Assembly (NCBI RefSeq): GCF_000424285.1
Contig: NZ_AUJP01000026.1
Location: 1-53,791 of the forward strand
From: Butyrivibrio sp. MB2005
GTDB lineage: Bacteria > Bacillota > Clostridia > Lachnospirales > Lachnospiraceae
Direction of reading: 5' to 3'
DNA length: 53,791 bases
Position 1 is the stretch's first letter. Each line of letters begins with the position of its first letter. The position numbers and the translations under genes were made by a program. Under the pieces are notes generated by a model that was given only the letters and a program-made list of their open reading frames with translations, had not been told where the DNA came from and searched no databases. Positions 50,113-53,791 of this stretch are shown here, one piece after another.

Positions 50113-51421
50113 AGAGGATTTACTTTTTTCCAGAAAATACAGATGGGATAAAAAATGGGTGAGACCTTATGAATCCATATTCAGCATTCTTGCAAACTTT
50201 TGCAGGGTCAACATATGTTCAAGTAAACATGCGCTCAAAATGCTTGGAGCTGAAGCGACCAACGAGAAGAAATATATAGAAGGATTTCAGATGGATGGAC
50301 ATTGCAGAAACAGTTTAGAAACAATCGAGTGCCTTAATAAAATTTTGCCCCAGTGGTATATAGACAAAATGGAAATCTTTGCGCATATGGATTATAACAC
50401 TGCAAGATCTTATTTTGGTACATATCATATGCGAATATGCCCCAAATGCCTGAAAGATGGATATCATAGCATAATCCATCAGTTCCATTATGTAAAGACC
50501 TGCCCTTTCCACCCGGGAACAGGGACGGATGGGAGATTTGTTTTTGAACATAATTTTTATCACGCTGAAGGAATCAGATGCAGTCCGTATGATAAAGGGA
50601 CAGGATTTAATGCTTATTTATTACCCCTTCCTTGTTGCAGGACTAATCCAAATGACTTTTATGATACAGATGTGATCAATAGATCTTTTGAAAAATATGG
50701 GAAAGTGTACACTTCAAATATAAGTTATCTTTATTCACCTATTCTTTCTAAAGAAGCAGATAAAACGCCTATAATATCGAAAATGTATGTTGATCGACGC
50801 CCGGAAACATATGATTGTTTTCAAGCGGGTTTCTTCACGTGGTTTAATCAGCAGAATGTAGTATATAACCCATTTGAGCGCATAAAGAAGTTCTTCCGTA
50901 TTATGCCTGCAGAGTATGACTCTTATGATATGGTTGACTGCTTTTTATTCGCAAAATATATGTCTATCATAGGCAAGGGCATTTTCTCACTGTCAGAAAA
51001 CGATGTTAACACCTTACATTACGTGGACAGTATCCGTGATTCGGATATGACACTGCTCGCAATATGCTTCACATGGATAATGCAGGGCTTCGAAGAGCCC
51101 GGTGATGCTATCAGCGCAGCCTGCCTTGGACACAACATCCGGCCTGTAATGCAAAGAAATTTACGGTCATATACTCTGGAAGATGTTACTTGTGTAGGTG
51201 GGATACGTTTTTACGAAATTGGCGAATCTGAAGCAGATAAAGTTTATCTTAAACTTTTCATCATGTCAGATATGATAGATGACCTATGGATCCAGTTCAA
51301 GAAATCAGCAACGTCTACAGGCGGAGTATATATATCTGATCCATGGAACACACTAATAATCCCGACATATCAGGTATTGTATCTGAAACATGAAGATATG
51401 TATGAAATAAGGAAATGCTAG
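50096..51421 (+). CDS. tniQ: TniQ/TnsD-like target-selection protein
   Basis: The 441-residue protein matches the TniQ family. Its N-terminal domain has the zinc-finger pattern CPKC (Cys115) and CPFH (Cys136), with His residues between them, then a long region rich in aromatic residues. TnsD-type TniQ proteins bind a fixed attachment site and recruit TnsC; shorter TniQ proteins work with Cas effectors. This length is in the TnsD-like range though below the roughly 500 residues of Tn7 TnsD. ATG 50096 is preferred (GGTGA 8 bases before it) among 50081, 50093 and 50096; all overlap the end of tnsC, implying translational coupling. Confidence 0.87.
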   Translation: MNTLNKEDLLFSRKYRWDKKWVRPYESIFSILANFCRVNICSSKHALKMLGAEATNEKKYIEGFQMDGHCRNSLETIECLNKILPQWYIDKMEIFAHMDYNTARSYFGTYHMRICPKCLKDGYHSIIHQFHYVKTCPFHPGTGTDGRFVFEHNFYHAEGIRCSPYDKGTGFNAYLLPLPCCRTNPNDFYDTDVINRSFEKYGKVYTSNISYLYSPILSKEADKTPIISKMYVDRRPETYDCFQAGFFTWFNQQNVVYNPFERIKKFFRIMPAEYDSYDMVDCFLFAKYMSIIGKGIFSLSENDVNTLHYVDSIRDSDMTLLAICFTWIMQGFEEPGDAISAACLGHNIRPVMQRNLRSYTLEDVTCVGGIRFYEIGESEADKVYLKLFIMSDMIDDLWIQFKKSATSTGGVYISDPWNTLIIPTYQVLYLKHEDMYEIRKC

Positions 51422-51438
51422 CTGTTACTCTGTTGGAA

Positions 51439-51484
51439 TTGACGAGGTAGGGCTAAAGTGTTATATTGTAACTAGAAAATAGTT
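51439..51484 (+). promoter_or_regulatory. HicAB promoter and candidate operators
   Basis: TTGACG (51439-51444) and TATATT (51462-51467) with a 17-base spacer form a good promoter. The inverted sequences GTTATATTGTAAC (51460-51472) and AACTA-GAAAA-TAGTT (51470-51484) overlap the -10 and start region, where HicB-type antitoxins with a ribbon-helix-helix domain usually bind their own promoter. Confidence 0.65.
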
Positions 51485-51499
51485 GCAAGAGGAATTACT

Positions 51500-51760
51500 G
51501 TGCCAAAGAAATCAAAATTACTAGAAAAAATACTGTCCAAACCCGCACCGACAAGTTTTACAATAAGAGAACTGGACGCACTTATGAAGCAATGTGGCTG
51601 CGAAAAGTTCGAGGGCGGAAGAGGATCAGGAATAGGCTATTATCATGTTGAAACCAAGCGCATCCTTCAATTTGACGGTCCACACCCAGGCAATGAGCTG
51701 TACAGGTATCATGTAAAGATGGTCATAGCATTTCTTAAGGAAGTAGGTGAGATAGAATGA
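51500..51760 (+). CDS. hicA: HicA-family toxin
   Basis: The 86-residue protein resembles HicA mRNA interferases, which bind RNA with a dsRBD-like fold. The usual GSH motif reads GRGSGIGYYHVE here, and a second His is in FDGPHPGNEL. This is the variant HicA subgroup with the HKPHPGN-like motif, so toxicity should not be ruled out but is not certain. GTG 51500 follows AGAGGA. Its stop overlaps the start of the antitoxin gene by four bases. Confidence 0.85.
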   Translation: MPKKSKLLEKILSKPAPTSFTIRELDALMKQCGCEKFEGGRGSGIGYYHVETKRILQFDGPHPGNELYRYHVKMVIAFLKEVGEIE

Positions 51761-52104
51761 TAAGTTCACTGATGGAATACAACGGATATCATGCAAAGGT
51801 AGAATTTGACCAGGAAGATCAGATTTTTATCGGTCATGTTCTCGGAATCAATGATTCTCTGAACTTTCATGGAGAATCGGTAAAAGAGCTTTCCCAGTCA
51901 ATGCATGACTGTATAGATAATTACCTGGATTACTGCAAAAAGATTGGTAAAGAGCCTGAGCGTGAGTTTAAAGGCTCCTTCAATGTCCGTATTAAACCCG
52001 AACAGCACAAGAAAATTGCATTATATGCTGCCAATGAAGGAATCACAATAAACCAGTTTGTATCCAGAGCTATTGATGATGAACTGGACATCCTAGAAGG
52101 TTAG
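51757..52104 (+). CDS. hicB: HicB-family antitoxin
   Basis: The 115-residue antitoxin has a HicB domain at residues 3-60 (YNGYHAKVEFDQEDQIFIGH, then SVKELSQSMHDCIDNYLDYC). A C-terminal ribbon-helix-helix DNA-binding segment follows (FNVRIKPEQHKKIALYAANE). It should neutralise HicA and repress the shared promoter. The start ATGA overlaps the end of hicA, so the pair is translationally coupled. It lies right after the transposition genes. Confidence 0.9.
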   Translation: MISSLMEYNGYHAKVEFDQEDQIFIGHVLGINDSLNFHGESVKELSQSMHDCIDNYLDYCKKIGKEPEREFKGSFNVRIKPEQHKKIALYAANEGITINQFVSRAIDDELDILEG

Positions 52105-52173
52105 CCCAAAGACGCAATATTTTTGTTAATTCGCCGATTCGAGAACTGATAACTAAAGATGGATTTTATAATG

Positions 52174-52206
52174 GAAAGGCCTTGATGACAAGGCTTTTCT
52201 TTATTT
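52174..52206 (+). terminator. Terminator after hicAB
   Basis: GAAAGGCCTTG (52174-52184) pairs with CAAGGCTTTTC (52189-52199) with one G-T, loop ATGA, followed by TTTATTTG. Confidence 0.75.
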
Positions 52207-52383
52207 GTTTCAACTATTAAAAAATAAGGGTATGAAACCTTTTCTGAGCAAATTAGATATGATGAGTTTAAAAAAGTTGTGGAGAAAATTAGGACATTAT
52301 AATCTGTAGAAGTGATTCATTTCGCTGATTAGATTTCAGTTAAAACTGACTAAGACAAACTAAAGATTTAGGGGCTGAACTAA

Positions 52384-53310
52384 GTGATAACTATTAAAGA
52401 ATCAACATATGATGATATCAAGAATATACAAAACCTGTGGGCAGATGAAGACGTCATGCAGTATATCTGGCCAGGAGGATTGCATGAGACAGGGGAAGCA
52501 GTACGAGAATGGTTAGATAGATTCATATCTGCAAGACCAAAGCAAAATCATTATTCAATTTTTGAAGATGGCAAATACTGCGGTGAGACTCAATATCGTA
52601 TTGATTCGGAAACTAAAAATGCTTCTTTGGATATTAAGTTATTTGAATTTGCCAGGGGCCGAGGGATTGCAACGCAGGCGCTACTATACTCTATTCAAGA
52701 AGCTTTTAAACAAGGAGCTGAAAATCTGTGGGTTGATCCCCATCCAGCTAATGCCAAGGCAATAAATTTGTACCGTAAGTTGGGATTTATTCAGAAAGAA
52801 ATGCCTGAGTATGTTATTGCTTTAGGAGAAGATCCTTCTCTTTATATTTACATGGAACTGGGTAAAAAAGAATTCAATGATAAGTTTGAAAAATCTTGCG
52901 GGGCAATAGTATACACTATAGACGGTGGAGTAATAAAATATCTTTTAGTTGAGGAGATGAGCGGATCTCACAGCTTTCCAAAAGGACATATGGAAGAAGG
53001 CGAGACTGAAATAGAAACTGCGCTTCGTGAAATAAAGGAAGAAACAAATCTGAAAGTCGAGTTAGACACTGAATTTAGAGCAAGCGAACAGTATACGCTT
53101 TCAGAAAAACCTGGAGTGACAAAGCAGGTAGTTTATTTCCTTGCTAAGTATAAAGACTCATCTCCGAGCATAACAAGACCAGACGAGGTCAAAGCTCTGA
53201 AGATTCTTAAACTTGAAGATGCTATCAATACCATAGAGTATGATAACAAAAAAGAGATGCTTAAAAAGGCTGATAGCTATCTTAAGAGTAAGGCAGAGAA
53301 TACTTTTTAA
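52384..53310 (+). CDS. GNAT acetyltransferase-Nudix hydrolase fusion
   Basis: Residues 1-160 form a GNAT acetyltransferase domain (acetyl-CoA motif ARGRGIATQALLYSIQEA, then HPANAKAINLYRKLGF). Residues 168-300 form a Nudix domain with the box GHMEEGETEIETALREIKEE, the final usual Gly being Asn in EETNL; it resembles the bis(5'-nucleosyl)-tetraphosphatase group (SFPKGHMEEGE). The combination in one 308-residue chain is unusual. Nudix enzymes of this type clear dinucleoside polyphosphates or modified nucleotides; the acetyltransferase substrate is unknown. It starts at GTG 52384. It may be cargo of the transposon. Confidence 0.85.
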   Translation: MITIKESTYDDIKNIQNLWADEDVMQYIWPGGLHETGEAVREWLDRFISARPKQNHYSIFEDGKYCGETQYRIDSETKNASLDIKLFEFARGRGIATQALLYSIQEAFKQGAENLWVDPHPANAKAINLYRKLGFIQKEMPEYVIALGEDPSLYIYMELGKKEFNDKFEKSCGAIVYTIDGGVIKYLLVEEMSGSHSFPKGHMEEGETEIETALREIKEETNLKVELDTEFRASEQYTLSEKPGVTKQVVYFLAKYKDSSPSITRPDEVKALKILKLEDAINTIEYDNKKEMLKKADSYLKSKAENTF

Positions 53311-53342
53311 ATTTCAGTATATATGACAATAGAGAGGTTGAT

Positions 53343-53711
53343 ATGAATTTTCTATTTGTAGCACTTGGTGGTGCCTTGGGTGCAGTAGCGCGATATGCAA
53401 TAAGTCTGATTCCTGTTAAGACTTATTTTCCGATATTAACTCTGATTACAAATATCCTCGGTGCCATACTAATTGGATTCGTTGTTGGAATTACCAGTAA
53501 CCGAGAAAGTGTATCTGATAATACCATTCTTTTCTGGAAGACAGGGGTGTGTGGAGGTTTTACCACATTCTCTACATTTTCCCTTGAAGCTTTTAATTTG
53601 TTTGAGAAGAAACAATATATGAATGGCGGATTATATGTGGTACTGAGTTGTTGTTGCTGCATATTTGGAATTCTATGCGGAAAGAAACTTGCGACGATAA
53701 TAAAACTTTGA
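53343..53711 (+). CDS. crcB: CrcB-family fluoride channel
   Basis: The 122-residue membrane protein matches CrcB/Fluc, which exports fluoride. It has four predicted membrane segments, the N-terminal motif GGALGAVARYAIS, and the central GGFTTFSTFSLEAFNLF. Fluc works as an antiparallel dimer; in many Firmicutes two crcB genes are adjacent. The next gene begins 47 bases downstream. GAGAGG precedes ATG 53343. No fluoride riboswitch was recognised in the 280 bases before the GNAT-Nudix gene or in the short gap before crcB. Confidence 0.92.
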   Translation: MNFLFVALGGALGAVARYAISLIPVKTYFPILTLITNILGAILIGFVVGITSNRESVSDNTILFWKTGVCGGFTTFSTFSLEAFNLFEKKQYMNGGLYVVLSCCCCIFGILCGKKLATIIKL

Positions 53712-53757
53712 ATTTCAGGATAATGAAATAAGCAAATCGGGATTAGTGGAGTAGAAC

Positions 53758-53791
53758 ATGGATAAAAAAAGGGCTTTGTCTGGCGCCATAA
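53758..53791 (+). CDS. Start of a gene cut by the window edge
   Basis: ATG 53758 is preceded by a GTGGAG-like site and reads MDKKRALSGAI before the window ends. It is too short to identify. Next to crcB, a second crcB or a fluoride/chloride transporter would be possible, but nothing here shows it. Confidence 0.4.
   Translation, partial: MDKKRALSGAI

Larger units (their letters stand above)
46371..51421 (+). mobile_element. Tn7-like transposition module with one visible end
   Basis: TnsA-like, TnsB, TnsC and TniQ genes lie head to tail with overlapping or nearly touching ends, in the usual Tn7 order, right after end-type repeats. The other end is not found in the rest of the window: no inverted copy of GTAAAAAGCCG was seen between 51.4 and 53.8 kb. 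Everything after tniQ may therefore be cargo. No Cas genes are visible, so there is no sign of RNA-guided targeting in this window; the single TniQ would be the target selector. Confidence 0.8.

Noticed and set aside
52105..53342. Fluoride riboswitch before crcB
   Set aside because: The gaps at 52105-52383 and 53311-53342 contain no recognisable crcB-motif sequence; the second is also too short.
46371..53791. CRISPR-associated transposon (CAST)
   Set aside because: TnsA-like, TnsB, TnsC and TniQ are present, but no Cas12k, Cascade or Cas gene is seen, and TniQ is longer than in typical CAST systems. It cannot be excluded beyond the window edge.
51421..53791. Right end of the Tn7-like element
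   Set aside because: I looked for inverted or direct copies of GTAAAAAGCCG and found only short partial matches such as AAGGCTTTTC, which belongs to the terminator after hicAB.

Overview
The window (53,791 bases, roughly 40% G+C by eye) reads as a chromosomal segment of a carbohydrate-degrading, low-to-moderate G+C Clostridia-type Firmicute, most plausibly a Lachnospiraceae member related to Butyrivibrio or Pseudobutyrivibrio. The reasons are strong GGAGG-type ribosome sites, lipoprotein-type sugar-binding proteins, many glycoside hydrolases, a large secreted amylase ending in Ig-like repeats, and Y-family polymerase/YolD and YunG-type genes. The genus is inference. Nearly all genes are on the plus strand; the one clear exception is a small [2Fe-2S] protein gene at 45.7-45.9 kb.

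Layout. 0-2.2 kb: a GH127 beta-L-arabinofuranosidase behind three spaced copies of an AT-rich inverted repeat. 2.3-7.1 kb: a lipoprotein, a Y-family DNA polymerase with its YolD partner, and a large acidic protein of unknown function. 7.4-10.1 kb: an MBOAT/DHHW pair for O-acylation of an exported polysaccharide. 10.2-12.8 kb: an SDR-type epimerase and a diguanylate cyclase. 12.9-19.1 kb: an ArsR-like regulator, an ABC sugar importer without its ATPase, and a GH2 enzyme. 19.2-30.5 kb: a starch/maltodextrin regulon made of a 1280-residue secreted amylase, a LacI-family regulator, a MalE-MalF-MalG importer and a neopullulanase. Copies of a GGTTAANCGNTTAACC-like operator lie at all three promoters. 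30.7-35.7 kb: a nicotinamidase-like hydrolase, a GH31 alpha-glucosidase followed by glucose-family PTS IIA and IIBC genes, and a lone STAS protein. 35.8-45.9 kb: housekeeping and small accessory genes (5'-nucleotidase, GIY-YIG, two aldo/keto reductases, GH43, isochorismatase-like, an internally deleted methyltransferase, GNAT, YunG-like, histidine phosphatase, a secreted PPC/Fn3-like protein, BFD-like ferredoxin).

45.9-53.8 kb is the accessory region. A Tn7-like transposition module (TnsA-like, TnsB, TnsC, TniQ) begins just after three 11-base direct repeats spaced exactly 30 bp apart, which look like TnsB-binding sites at a transposon end. The TnsA-like protein seems to have lost its catalytic Asp and Lys. 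Just outside the repeats is a plus-strand segment that folds into a 20-bp hairpin rich in G-U pairs and ends in a strong intrinsic terminator, suggesting an undescribed small RNA. After tniQ come a HicAB toxin-antitoxin pair, a GNAT-Nudix fusion, a CrcB fluoride channel and the start of another gene. I could not find the other transposon end, so these may be cargo or may be chromosomal.

How the parts fit: the secreted amylase would cut starch outside the cell, MalEFG would import maltodextrins, and the neopullulanase and GH31 enzyme would cut them inside. The GH127, GH43 and GH2 enzymes point to plant hemicellulose or pectin side chains as a second food source. Neither ABC importer has an ATPase gene here, so a shared MsmX-type ATPase encoded elsewhere is expected.
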